DNA of 64,000 nt, from positions 29,114-93,113 of the forward strand of contig JACRAZ010000106.1 of assembly GCA_016213205.1 (NCBI GenBank). The letters are read 5' to 3'. Made by a program: the position numbers and the translations under genes. Under the pieces are notes generated by a model, which worked only from the letters and a program-made list of their open reading frames with translations, did not search any database and was not told the origin of the DNA. This document shows positions 15,894 through 25,822 of this stretch, one piece after another. How positions within the stretch are numbered: position 1 is the stretch's first letter; the number at the start of each line of letters is the position of its first letter. Origin of the DNA: Burkholderiales bacterium (GTDB taxonomy: Bacteria > Pseudomonadota > Gammaproteobacteria > Burkholderiales > Burkholderiaceae_C).

Positions 15894-17171
15894 TCAGGGC
15901 GGGCACAACACGCCCAGCAGGCTGGGCTTGAGATACAGCCGGAAGACGTTCTCGGTGTTCGCCGCCGGCACCCAGCGGGGCAGTTCCGAAGCGGCGTTGA
16001 TCTGCGCGAACAGCACCTGGGCGGCGATCGCCGAATCCAGCGGGCGGATCGAGCCGTCCATCATGCCGTCCACCACCACGCTGGTGATGCGCTCGATCAG
16101 GCGCCCGATCGTGCGGCGCACCTGCTCGCGCTGCGCCTGATCGGGCAGCGCGCTGGTCGCCGTGCTGCGCAGCAGCGGCCCCCGCTCCGAGAGCTGGAAA
16201 CGCAGCACCGCCGCCGCCCCCGAACACAGCCGCAACCAGCCCGGGCCGCTGCTCGCCTCGGCCGCTGCCAGCGTGCCGCGCAGCACCGCGAAGCTGCGCT
16301 CGAAGCAGGCCGAGATCAGGTCGTGCTTGGTCTCGTTGTGGTGATAGAACGAGCCCTTGGTCACGTTCAGCCGCGCCGAGATCTTGTCCACCGAGGCCCC
16401 GCGATAGCCCTGCTCGTTGACGAGCTCGGTCGCCGCGCGCAGGAAGGCCTCCTCGGTGCCGCCGGGCGCCTCGGGCAGCGGCAGGTCGGCGAAGCCGGCG
16501 TCATCGGGGAAGGTGGCACCGGCACCGGCCAGGCCGTTGAGCAGGATCTCGGTGACACGGGCGGCCACGCGCGGGTAGTCGTCCAGCTCGAAACGGTGGA
16601 TCCAGGAGCGCACCCAGTGCGCCGAGGACATGACCAGGTGGGTGCGGGCATTGAGCTCGTCACGCGACCAGGCCGCGGTCTCGGGCGCCTTGAACAGCGC
16701 GCGCAGGCCCCGGAACAGGTTGGTGTAGGCCTCGAACACCTCGGTCTGCTGCGGCTCGGGCAGCGCGCGCAGGTCGTTGAACAGCATCATCGGCGGCTGC
16801 GTGCCCGCGTCGATGGCCGCCAGCAGCCCGGCATGCAGCCGGAAGAACGCGGCCAGCCGCTCGGCCACGCCCGGCGCGCGGGCGGCCTCCCGCGTCAGCG
16901 CCTCGTGCGCGGCAATCGCGCGCAGGAAGCAGGCCGTCGCCAGGTCTTCCTTCTTGCGGTAGTAGTAGGTCACGCTGGTGGTGACCAGGCCCACGCTGGC
17001 GGCGATGTCGGCCAGCGTCGCCCCCTTGACGCCTTCCTGGTTGAACTGGCGCGCCGCTGCGGCCAGCACCGCCTCGCGCTTCTCCTGGAAGCGCGGTGTC
17101 AGCACGGTTTCGGTAGGCGGCATGGCAGGCGGGCGCAGGGTGCGGGCAGACGACGGCGGGGTGCGCATCAT
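15894..17171 (-). CDS. Transcriptional regulator with two tandem TetR units
   Basis: A 425-residue regulator, twice the normal TetR length. The first helix-turn-helix is at about 30-80 (REAVLAAAARQFNQEG, TLADIAASVGLVTTSVTYYYRKK) and is followed by its ligand domain. A second complete helix-turn-helix lies near 245-292 (EEAFLRAATELVNEQGYRG, VDKISARLNVTKGSFYHH) with a second ligand domain to the end. A single chain could thus act like a TetR dimer. It is transcribed divergently from the beta-oxidation operon that starts at 17345, so it very likely controls that operon in response to an acyl-CoA. Candidate operator symmetry in the gap: ACGTCA at 17194-17199 with TGACGT at 17222-17227, and GCCAA-CT-TTGGC at 17263-17274. 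The start could also be the Met at residue 17. Confidence 0.85.
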   Translation of the reverse strand: MMRTPPSSARTLRPPAMPPTETVLTPRFQEKREAVLAAAARQFNQEGVKGATLADIAASVGLVTTSVTYYYRKKEDLATACFLRAIAAHEALTREAARAPGVAERLAAFFRLHAGLLAAIDAGTQPPMMLFNDLRALPEPQQTEVFEAYTNLFRGLRALFKAPETAAWSRDELNARTHLVMSSAHWVRSWIHRFELDDYPRVAARVTEILLNGLAGAGATFPDDAGFADLPLPEAPGGTEEAFLRAATELVNEQGYRGASVDKISARLNVTKGSFYHHNETKHDLISACFERSFAVLRGTLAAAEASSGPGWLRLCSGAAAVLRFQLSERGPLLRSTATSALPDQAQREQVRRTIGRLIERITSVVVDGMMDGSIRPLDSAIAAQVLFAQINAASELPRWVPAANTENVFRLYLKPSLLGVLCPP

Positions 17172-17260
17172 CTTTCAAAATCGAATCTTCGGTACGTCAT
17201 GGTAAACCCTAGTCTCCTATGTGACGTGCAGGGGCATTCCGAGCTTTTCGAAGAAACAGT

Positions 17261-17290
17261 TTGCCAACTTTGGCGGGCCTCTGCTATCTT
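17261..17290 (+). promoter_or_regulatory. Candidate sigma-70 promoter of the beta-oxidation operon with overlapping inverted repeat
   Basis: TTGCCA at 17261-17266 and TATCTT at 17285-17290 are separated by 18 bases, a plausible -35/-10 pair placing the start of transcription near 17297, some 48 bases before the first ATG. An inverted repeat, GCCAA-CT-TTGGC (17263-17274), overlaps the -35 box and could be where the divergently encoded tandem TetR protein binds. This comes from pattern only. Confidence 0.45.
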
Positions 17291-17344
17291 TGCGGGCGCA
17301 GCTTCGTGGCCGTCGCGCCCCACACATCCCCGCCGAGGAGACAC

Positions 17345-18594
<1,250 letters not shown>

Positions 18595-18598
<4 letters not shown>

Positions 18599-19371
18599 AC
18601 CTGTTCGACCTGACGGGCAAGGTCGCGCTGATCACCGGCTCCTCGCGCGGCATCGGCAAGGCCATTGCCGAGCGCATGGCCGAGCACGGCGCGCAGGTGG
18701 TGATCTCCTCGCGCAAGGCCGAGCCCTGCCAGGAGGTGGCCGACGCCATCAACACGAAGTACCCGATGGCCGACGGCCGGCCGCGCGCCATCGTGGTGCC
18801 GGCCAACATCTCCTCGAAAGAGGCGCTGCAGCACTTGGTCGACGAGACCAACCGCCAGCTCGGCAAGGTGGACATCCTGGTGTGCAACGCCGCCAGCAAC
18901 CCGTATTACGGGCCGCAGGCCGGGATCTCGGACGACCAGTTCCGCAAGATCCTCGAGAACAACGTGATCGCCAACCACTGGCTGGTGCACATGGTCACGC
19001 CCCAGATGATCGCGCGCAAGGACGGCGCGATCATCATCGTCTCGTCCATCGGCGGCCTGCGCGGCTCGCCGGTGATCGGCGCCTACTGCATCAGCAAGGC
19101 CGCCGACATGCAGCTGGCGCGCAACCTGGCGGTGGAGTACGGCCAGCACAACATCCGCGTGAACTGCATCGCGCCGGGCCTGATCAAGACCGATTTCGCC
19201 AAGGCGCTGTGGGAAGACGAGGCCACGCTGGCCAGGCGCAACACCAGCACGCCGCTGCGCCGCATCGGCGAACCCGATGAGATCGCCGGCGCGGCCGTGT
19301 TCCTGGCCTCACCTGCGGGCTCCTTCATGACCGGCCAGAGCCTGGTCATCGACGGCGGCGTGACGATATGA
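18595..19371 (+). CDS. Short-chain dehydrogenase/reductase (SDR)
   Basis: A 258-residue classical SDR. The NAD(P) motif TGSSRGIG lies at about 14-21 and the NAAS motif at about 98. The catalytic triad is visible as Ser in IVSSIGG, and Tyr and Lys in YCISK (Y-x3-K). The C-terminus has GEPDEIAGAAVFLASP and TGQSLVIDGG, as in 3-hydroxyacyl or 3-oxoacyl SDRs. It overlaps the preceding acyl-CoA dehydrogenase by 4 bases, so the two are translationally coupled. In the operon it could oxidise a beta-hydroxyacyl-CoA or a side-chain hydroxyl, a step additional to the 3-hydroxyacyl-CoA dehydrogenase encoded at 23721. Confidence 0.88.
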
Positions 19372-19382
19372 GGCCCACCCCC

Positions 19383-19442
19383 GAAGCGGCCTGCGGCCGC
19401 CTCCCCCTCAAGGGGGCAACACCAGCGGCCCGGCAAAGCCGG
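19383..19442. repeat. Hairpin-rich dispersed intergenic repeat (REP-like)
   Basis: Three inverted repeats in series occupy the 134-base gap between the SDR and the next acyl-CoA dehydrogenase: GCGGCC-TGC-GGCCGC (19386-19400), CCCCCT-CA-AGGGGG (19403-19416) and CCGGC-AAA-GCCGG (19430-19442). I recognise this arrangement as a frequent intergenic element of Burkholderiales genomes. It lies within an otherwise tightly packed operon and may stabilise or attenuate the transcript there. No transposase is associated. Confidence 0.7.
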
Positions 19443-19505
19443 TTCCGCGGTGTTCGCTTGGACACTCCCGGCGCTTCGCGGGATTCAGCCGAAGGAATCT
19501 GAGAC

Positions 19506-20696
19506 ATGAGCGACACCCTCACCCTGGAAGACTTCCGCCAGCAGACCCGTGCCTGGCTGGAAGCCAACTGCCCGCCCGAGATGCGGCAACCGATGCGCAG
19601 CGAAGACGATGTCGTCTGGGGCGGGCGCAACTTCAAGTTCAAGTCCGAGGCGCAGCGCGTGTGGCTGCAGCGCATGGCCGAACGTGGCTGGACCGTGCCC
19701 ACCTGGCCCAAGGCCTATGGCGGCGGCGGCCTCAGCGGCGAGCAGGCCAAGGTGCTGCTGCAGGAGATGCGCGCGCTGAACTGCCGCGTGCCGCTGCAGA
19801 GCTTCGGCATCTGGATGCTGGGCCCGGCGCTGCTGAAGTTCGGCAACGAGGAACAGAAGCTCGAGCACCTGCCCAAGATCGCCCGCGGCGAGATCCGCTG
19901 GTGCCAGGGCTACAGCGAGCCCAACGCCGGCTCCGACCTGGCCTCGCTGGCCACGCGCGCCGAAGACCGGGGCGACCACTTCATCGTCAACGGCCAGAAG
20001 ATCTGGACCAGCTACGCCGACGAGGCCGACTGGATCTTCTGCCTGGTGCGCACCGACACCGCCAAGAAGCACACCGGCATCAGCTTCGTGCTGTTCGACA
20101 TGGCCTCGCCCGGCGTCAGCACCAAGCCGATCCTGCTGATCTCCGGCAAGAGCCCGTTCTGCGAGACCTTCTTCGACAACGTGCGGGTCGAGAAGCACAA
20201 CCTCGTGGGCCAGCTCAACGCCGGCTGGGACGTGGCCAAGTACCTGCTGACCCACGAGCGCGAGATGATCGGCGCCATCGGCGACCGCGCCCAGCCCAAG
20301 CCCATGGGCCAGGTGGCCGCGGCACAGATCGGCCTGGATGCCCAGGGCCGCCTGGCCGACCCGCTGCTGCGCGCGCAGATCGCCGAGTTCGAGGCCGACG
20401 AAGCCGCCTTCCGCCTGGCGCTGGAACGCGCCGGCGACATGGCCCGCGCGAAGCAGGCGCATCCGGCGATGTCCTCGATGCTGAAGTACTACGGCGCCGA
20501 ACTCAACAAGCGCCGCCTGGAACTGGTGATGTCCGCCGGCGGCAGCGATGCGCTCGAGTGGGAAAGCGCGCGCTCCGGCGAGGGCACGGCCGCCCGCGCC
20601 TGGCTGCGCAGCAAGGCCAACTCGATCGAGGGCGGCACGAGCGAAGTGCAGCTCAACATCATCTCCAAGCGCATCCTTGAACTCCCGGGGGCCTGA
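19506..20696 (+). CDS. Acyl-CoA dehydrogenase, probable catalytic subunit of a heteromeric enzyme
   Basis: A 396-residue acyl-CoA dehydrogenase. It has the typical fold segments: CQGYSEPNAGSDLASL (flavin contact, near 138), FIVNGQKIWTSYADEADW, and the C-terminal ANSIEGGTSEVQLNIISKRI, where the Glu of IEGGTSE corresponds to the catalytic base of this branch. The next gene, 2 bases on, encodes a second, shorter acyl-CoA dehydrogenase. Adjacent pairs of this kind form alpha2beta2 enzymes in actinobacterial steroid and branched-chain degradation, with active sites supplied by one subunit. By that analogy this is the catalytic partner. It follows the hairpin repeat and has GAAGGAA upstream of the ATG. 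Confidence 0.88.
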   Translation: MSDTLTLEDFRQQTRAWLEANCPPEMRQPMRSEDDVVWGGRNFKFKSEAQRVWLQRMAERGWTVPTWPKAYGGGGLSGEQAKVLLQEMRALNCRVPLQSFGIWMLGPALLKFGNEEQKLEHLPKIARGEIRWCQGYSEPNAGSDLASLATRAEDRGDHFIVNGQKIWTSYADEADWIFCLVRTDTAKKHTGISFVLFDMASPGVSTKPILLISGKSPFCETFFDNVRVEKHNLVGQLNAGWDVAKYLLTHEREMIGAIGDRAQPKPMGQVAAAQIGLDAQGRLADPLLRAQIAEFEADEAAFRLALERAGDMARAKQAHPAMSSMLKYYGAELNKRRLELVMSAGGSDALEWESARSGEGTAARAWLRSKANSIEGGTSEVQLNIISKRILELPGA

Positions 20697-20698
20697 CC

Positions 20699-21838
20699 GT
20701 GCCGCTGATCCTGACTGAAGAACAATCCATGCTGCGCGACAGCGCGCGCGACTTCCTGGCTGAACAGGCCCCCGTGACCGCGCTGCGCCAGCTGCGCGAC
20801 GGCCGCAGCGAAGACGGCTTCTCGCGCAAGCTGTGGTCGCAGTTCGCCGAGATGGGCTTCACCGGTGCGCTGGTGCCCGAGGCCCACGGCGGCCTGGGCC
20901 TGGGCCACGTGGAAGCCGGTGTGGTGATGGAGCAGATCGGCCACAACCTCACCGCCTCGCCGCTGCTGGCCTCGGGCATCGTGGCCGTGGCCGCGCTGCG
21001 CGCCGGCGGTTCGGCCGAGCAGCAGGCCGAGTGGCTGCCCAAGCTGGCCAGCGGCGAAGTGATCGCCACGCTGGCGGTGGATGAAGGCGTGAAGCACCGG
21101 CCGCTGAACACCGCGCTGACCGCCCGCATCGAAGGCGGCGAGCTGCTGCTCGATGGTGCCAAGACCTTCGTGCTCGATGGCCACGTGGCCGATGTGCTGA
21201 TCGTCGTCGCCCGCACCGCCGGCCAGCCCGGCGACGCCGAAGGCCTGACGCTCGCGCTGGTGCCGCGCACGGCCACCGGCGTGAGTGTCGAGCGCACGAT
21301 CATGACCGACGCGCACAACGCCGCGCGCATCACCTTCAGCAGCGTGCGGGTGCCCGCCAGCGCCGTGATCGGCGGCGTGGGCACCGGCGCGGCCACGCTG
21401 GCCGCGGCCCTGGACGCCGGCCGTGCCGCCGCCGCCGCCGAGCTGCTGGGCGTGGCCGACGAGGTGTTCGAGCGCACCGTGCAGTACCTGAAGGAGCGCA
21501 AGCAGTTCGGCCAGCTGATCGGCGAATTCCAGGCCCTGCAGCACCGGGCCTCGCTGCTGTACTGCGAGCTCGAGCTCACCCGCGCCGCCGTGCTCAAGGC
21601 CCAGCAGGCGCTGGACGAAGGCGGCCCCAAGGCCGCGATGGCGGTGGCCGTGGCCAAGGCGCGTGCCGGCCGCAGCGCCACGCTGGCGGTGCAGGAAGGC
21701 GTGCAGATGCACGGCGGCATGGGCATGACCGACGAGTTCGACATCGGCCTGTTCATGAAGCGCGCCCGCGTGCTGCAGGAGCTGTTCGGCGATGCGGCCT
21801 ACCACCAGGACCAGCTCGCGCGCAGCCGCGGCTACTGA
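20699..21838 (+). CDS. Acyl-CoA dehydrogenase-like partner subunit lacking the usual catalytic Glu
   Basis: A 379-residue acyl-CoA dehydrogenase homologue starting with GTG at 20699, 2 bases after the preceding stop. The N-terminal helical domain, the ACAD middle domain (VDEGVKHRP region) and the C-terminal domain (QLIGEFQALQHRAS, VQMHGGMGMTDEFDIG) are all present. Where homologues have R-x3-IYEGTxE with the catalytic Glu, this protein reads RVLQELFGDAAYH, so Phe occupies the Glu position by eye alignment. That fits a structural, FAD-holding subunit of a heterotetramer with the preceding gene product. It could still be a stand-alone enzyme with a displaced base; a structure-based alignment is needed to settle this. 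Confidence 0.85.
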   Translation: MPLILTEEQSMLRDSARDFLAEQAPVTALRQLRDGRSEDGFSRKLWSQFAEMGFTGALVPEAHGGLGLGHVEAGVVMEQIGHNLTASPLLASGIVAVAALRAGGSAEQQAEWLPKLASGEVIATLAVDEGVKHRPLNTALTARIEGGELLLDGAKTFVLDGHVADVLIVVARTAGQPGDAEGLTLALVPRTATGVSVERTIMTDAHNAARITFSSVRVPASAVIGGVGTGAATLAAALDAGRAAAAAELLGVADEVFERTVQYLKERKQFGQLIGEFQALQHRASLLYCELELTRAAVLKAQQALDEGGPKAAMAVAVAKARAGRSATLAVQEGVQMHGGMGMTDEFDIGLFMKRARVLQELFGDAAYHQDQLARSRGY

Positions 21839-21864
21839 TCGGCCGGCGCCCAGGACCTCACCGC

Positions 21865-23691
21865 ATGTCTGAATCCGCCGAACTGCTGACACCGGCCGCC
21901 GCACCGCGGCCCGCCGCGGCGTCCACGCCGCCCACCGGCAGCAGCCCCTGGGCGGCGATGAGCCTGGCCCAGGCCCACACGCTGATGACGGCGCCCGGCT
22001 CGATGTTCGAGATGGCGCAGGCCACCATCCGCGGCATCCCCACGCGGGTGTGGAAGAACGCCCCGCCGACCATGCGCGACGTGTTCGTCACCGCGCGCGC
22101 CACGCACGGCGACAAAACCTACCTCGTCTACGACGGCGAGCGCGCCAGCTTCGAGGCCTTCGCCCGTGCCACGCTGACGCTGGCGCATGCCTTGGCCGAG
22201 ATGGGCGTTAGCAAGGGCGATCGTGTCGCGATCGCGATGCGCAACCTGCCCGAATGGCCGGTGGCCTACTTCGCCACGCTGCTGCTGGGCGCGATCGCCA
22301 CCCCGCTGAACGCCTGGGGCACCGGGCCCGAGCTGCTGTATGGGCTGCAGGATTCCGGCGCCTGCGTGGCCGTGGTCGATGCCGAGCGCTGGGACCGCGT
22401 GGCGGGCCTGCTGGCCGACCATGCGCACGAATGCGCAGGGCTGCGCCAGGTGCTGGTGTCGCGCCACGCGGCGCCGATCGACCATGCGCAGGTCAAGGCG
22501 CTGGAATCCATCATCGGCCCGGTGGCATCCTGGGCCACGCTGCCGCAACGCCCGCTGCCGGCCGTGGTGATGGGCCCGGACGACGACGCCACGCTGTTCT
22601 ACACCTCGGGCACCACCGGCCGGGCCAAGGGCGCGCTGGGCACGCACCGCTGCTCCACCAGCACGCTGATGGCCACCGCCTTCTCCACCCACCGCAGCTT
22701 CATCCGCCGCGGCGAGCCGGTGCCCGACCCGGCGGCGCGCCCGTTCCAGCGCGCCATGCTGGTGGCCATTCCGTTCTTCCACACCACCGGCTGCCAAAGC
22801 ATCCTGTGCAACGCGCTGCACAACGGCACCAAGCTCGTGCTGATGCACCGCTGGGACGCCGAGCAGGCCATGGCGCTGATCGAGGCCGAGCGCATCAGCG
22901 CCGCCGGCGGCGTGCCCACCATCGCCTGGCAGTTGCTGGAACACCCGGCCCGGCCCAAGTACAACCTCTCCAGCCTGGAAGCCATGTCCTACGGCGGCGC
23001 GCCCGCCTCGCCCGAGCTGGTGCAGCGCATCACCGAAGTCTTTCCGATGGCCAAGCCTGCCACCGGCTGGGGCATGACGGAAACCTCGGCCACCTTCACC
23101 CACCACAGTGCCGAAGACTACGTGGCCCGCCCCGCCAGCGCCGGCCCCGCGCTGCCGGTGGGCGACATGAAGATCACCGACGACGACGGCAATGCCCTGC
23201 CCGCCAACCAGGTGGGCGAGCTGTGGGTCAAGGGCCCGAACGTCGTCAAGGGCTACTGGAACAAGCCCGAGGAGACGGCCGCCACCTTCGTGCAGGGCTG
23301 GCTGCGCACCGGCGACCTGGGCTACCTGGACGACGAGGGCTACCTGTTCCTCGTCGACCGCAAGAAGGACATGCTGATCCGCGGCGGCGAGAACATCTAC
23401 TGCAGCGAGATCGAGGCCGTGCTCTACAAGCACCCGGCGGTGGTGGATGCCGGCGTCGTCGGCGTGACGCACCCCACGCTGGGCGAAGAGCCGGCTGCAC
23501 TGGTGGTGCTGAAGGACGGCGCCCACGCCGAACCCGAAGAGCTGCGCGCCTTCGTGCGCTCGCACCTGGCCGCCTACAAGGTGCCGGTGCGGGTGGTGAT
23601 CCGCCCTGAACTGCTGCCGCGCAACCCCACCGGCAAGCTGCTCAAGCCGGTGCTCAAGCAACTGCTGGCCGCCACGCCGCTGATTTCCTGA
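21865..23691 (+). CDS. AMP-forming acyl-CoA synthetase
   Basis: A 608-residue adenylate-forming ligase that activates a carboxylic acid to its CoA thioester, the entry step for this operon. Motifs: P-loop LFYTSGTTGRAKG near residue 245, GWGMTETSATF near 400, RTGDLGYLDDEGY near 480 and LVDRKKDMLIRGGENIY near 497, with the C-terminal Lys in NPTGKLLK near 590. Compared with medium/long-chain ligases it has an N-terminal extension of about 50 residues rich in Ala and Pro. It is 26 bases after the acyl-CoA dehydrogenase pair, on the same strand. Chain length or ring preference cannot be told from motifs. Confidence 0.9.
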   Translation: MSESAELLTPAAAPRPAAASTPPTGSSPWAAMSLAQAHTLMTAPGSMFEMAQATIRGIPTRVWKNAPPTMRDVFVTARATHGDKTYLVYDGERASFEAFARATLTLAHALAEMGVSKGDRVAIAMRNLPEWPVAYFATLLLGAIATPLNAWGTGPELLYGLQDSGACVAVVDAERWDRVAGLLADHAHECAGLRQVLVSRHAAPIDHAQVKALESIIGPVASWATLPQRPLPAVVMGPDDDATLFYTSGTTGRAKGALGTHRCSTSTLMATAFSTHRSFIRRGEPVPDPAARPFQRAMLVAIPFFHTTGCQSILCNALHNGTKLVLMHRWDAEQAMALIEAERISAAGGVPTIAWQLLEHPARPKYNLSSLEAMSYGGAPASPELVQRITEVFPMAKPATGWGMTETSATFTHHSAEDYVARPASAGPALPVGDMKITDDDGNALPANQVGELWVKGPNVVKGYWNKPEETAATFVQGWLRTGDLGYLDDEGYLFLVDRKKDMLIRGGENIYCSEIEAVLYKHPAVVDAGVVGVTHPTLGEEPAALVVLKDGAHAEPEELRAFVRSHLAAYKVPVRVVIRPELLPRNPTGKLLKPVLKQLLAATPLIS

Positions 23692-23720
23692 ACCTTTCGT
23701 CGAAGAGAGAGAGACCTCCC

Positions 23721-25805
23721 ATGAGCGAACCCGTCACCTACGAAACCCGCGGCCCGGTGGCCGTGATCAAGATGGACAAGCCGCCGGTCAACAGCCTGGG
23801 CGCCGCGCTGCGCACCGGCATTGCCGATGCGGTGGAGCGCGCGCAGGCCGATGCCGCCGTCAAGGCCATCGTGCTGACGGGCACCGCGCGTGCCTTCTCG
23901 GCCGGTGCCGACGTCACCGAGTTCGGCACCCCCAACGCCGCGCGCGAGCCGAACCTTCGGGTGCTGATCGACTATGTCGAGCGCACCGAGAAGCCGGTGA
24001 TCGCCGCGATCGCGGGCCAGTGCCTGGGCGGCGGCTTCGAGCTGGCCATGGGCTGCCACTACCGCGTGGCGCTGGCCGATGCGCAACTGGGCCTGCCCGA
24101 AGTGAAGATCGGCCTGCTGCCCGGCGCCACCGGCACGCAGCGCCTGCCGCGCCTGATCGGCCTGGAAGCCGCGCTGAACATGTGCGTGGGCGGCAGCCCC
24201 GTGGCGGCCGAGAAGTTCGCCGGCACGCCGCTGCTGGACAAGCTGATCACCGGCGACCTGGTGGACGGCGCGGTGGCCTTTGCCGCCGAAGTGGCCGACA
24301 AGCCGATCCGCCGCGTGCGCGATCTGAAGGTGCGGGACCCGCAGGGCGAGGCCTTCCTGCAGTTTGCGCGCAACACCGTCGGCGCGATGGCCGGCCCCTA
24401 CCCGGCGCCGCTGAAGTGCCTGGAAGCCGTGGCCAACAGCCTGACCAAGTCGTTCGACGACGGTTGCAAGCTCGAGCGTGAAGGCTTCATGGCGCTGATG
24501 CAATCGCCCGAATCGCGCGCGCTGCGCCACATCTTCGGGGCCGAGCGTGCGGCCACCAAGATCCCGGGCCTGCCCGAGAACACCCCGCTGCGCGAGATCA
24601 AGAAGGTGGGCGTCATCGGTGCCGGCACCATGGGCGGCGGCATCACGATGAACTTCCTGAACGCCGGCATCCCGGTGGTGCTGCTCGAGATGAAGCAGGA
24701 AGCGCTGGACCGCGGCCTGAAGACCATCCGCACCAACTACGAGAACTCGGCCAAGAAGGGCAAGCTCAAGCCCGAGCAGGTGGAACAGCGCATGGGCCTG
24801 GTCACGCCCACGCTCAGCTACGACGGCATGAAGGACGTGGACCTGGTCATCGAGGCCGTGTTCGAGAACATGGACGTGAAGGAAACCGTGTTCCGCACGC
24901 TCGACGAAGTGTGCAAGCCCGGCGCCATCCTGGCCTCCAACACCTCGTATCTCAACATCGACAAGATCGCCACCTTCACCAAGCGCCCCGGCGACGTGAT
25001 CGGCCTGCACTTCTTCAGCCCGGCCAACGTGATGCGCCTGCTGGAAATCGTGCGTGGCGCGCAGACCGCACCCGATGTGCTGGCCACCAGCCTGGCGCTG
25101 GGCAAGAAGATCAAGAAGGTCGCGGTGATCTCCGGCGTGTGCGACGGCTTCATCGGCAACCGCATGCTGGCGCGCTACGGCGCCGCCGCGCAGGGCCTGA
25201 TCAACGCCGGCGCGCTGCCGCAGCAGATCGACGGCGCGCTGCAGAAGTTCGGCATGGCGATGGGTCCGTTCCGCATGGGCGACCTGGCCGGCCTGGACAT
25301 CGGCTGGGCCACGCGCAAGCGCAAGGCCGCCGAGGCCGGCGTGGAGTTGAAGCCCATCGTGGCCGACAAGCTGTGCGAGGCCGGCCGCTTCGGCCAGAAG
25401 ACGGGTGCCGGCTGGTACCGCTACGAAGCCGGCAAGCGCGACCCGATCCCCGACGCGCTGACCGAACAGCTGATCACCGAGTACCGTGCCGCCAACGGCA
25501 TCACGCCGCGCACGATCAGCGATGCGGAAGTGGTGGAGCGCTGCATCTTCGCGCTGGTGAACGAAGGCGCCCGCATCCTCGAGGAAGGCATTGCCGCCCG
25601 CGCCTCGGACATCGACCTCGTCTACCTCAACGGCTACGGCTTCCCCGCGCACCGCGGCGGCCCGATGCTCTATGCCGACATGGTGGGCCTGCCCAACGTG
25701 GTGCGCGCGCTGCGCAAGTTCGCCGCCGAGCCGGGTGCCGACAAGTCGTGGCAGCCCGCGCCGCTGCTGCTCAAGCTCGCCGCCGAAGGCAAGAACTTCA
25801 ATTAA
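23721..25805 (+). CDS. Enoyl-CoA hydratase / 3-hydroxyacyl-CoA dehydrogenase fusion (FadB/FadJ-like)
   Basis: A 694-residue bifunctional beta-oxidation enzyme. The N-terminal crotonase domain (about 1-190) has the oxyanion-hole segments FSAGADVTEFG and GQCLGGGFELAMGCHY and the catalytic stretch LPEVKIGLLPGATGTQRLPR. From about residue 292 the NAD-binding domain begins with VGVIGAGTMGGG, followed by VFENMDVKETVF, the catalytic HFFSPANVMRLLEIV, and two C-terminal helical domains (RMLARYG; GYGFPAHRGGP near 635). It is closer in length to peroxisomal-type multifunctional enzyme 1 than to FadB, and lacks a fused epimerase region. It has a purine-rich ribosome site (GAGAGAGAGA). The thiolase gene follows 17 bases on, as in fadBA pairs. 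Confidence 0.92.
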   Translation: MSEPVTYETRGPVAVIKMDKPPVNSLGAALRTGIADAVERAQADAAVKAIVLTGTARAFSAGADVTEFGTPNAAREPNLRVLIDYVERTEKPVIAAIAGQCLGGGFELAMGCHYRVALADAQLGLPEVKIGLLPGATGTQRLPRLIGLEAALNMCVGGSPVAAEKFAGTPLLDKLITGDLVDGAVAFAAEVADKPIRRVRDLKVRDPQGEAFLQFARNTVGAMAGPYPAPLKCLEAVANSLTKSFDDGCKLEREGFMALMQSPESRALRHIFGAERAATKIPGLPENTPLREIKKVGVIGAGTMGGGITMNFLNAGIPVVLLEMKQEALDRGLKTIRTNYENSAKKGKLKPEQVEQRMGLVTPTLSYDGMKDVDLVIEAVFENMDVKETVFRTLDEVCKPGAILASNTSYLNIDKIATFTKRPGDVIGLHFFSPANVMRLLEIVRGAQTAPDVLATSLALGKKIKKVAVISGVCDGFIGNRMLARYGAAAQGLINAGALPQQIDGALQKFGMAMGPFRMGDLAGLDIGWATRKRKAAEAGVELKPIVADKLCEAGRFGQKTGAGWYRYEAGKRDPIPDALTEQLITEYRAANGITPRTISDAEVVERCIFALVNEGARILEEGIAARASDIDLVYLNGYGFPAHRGGPMLYADMVGLPNVVRALRKFAAEPGADKSWQPAPLLLKLAAEGKNFN

Positions 25806-25822
25806 ATCCTGAGGACTCCACC

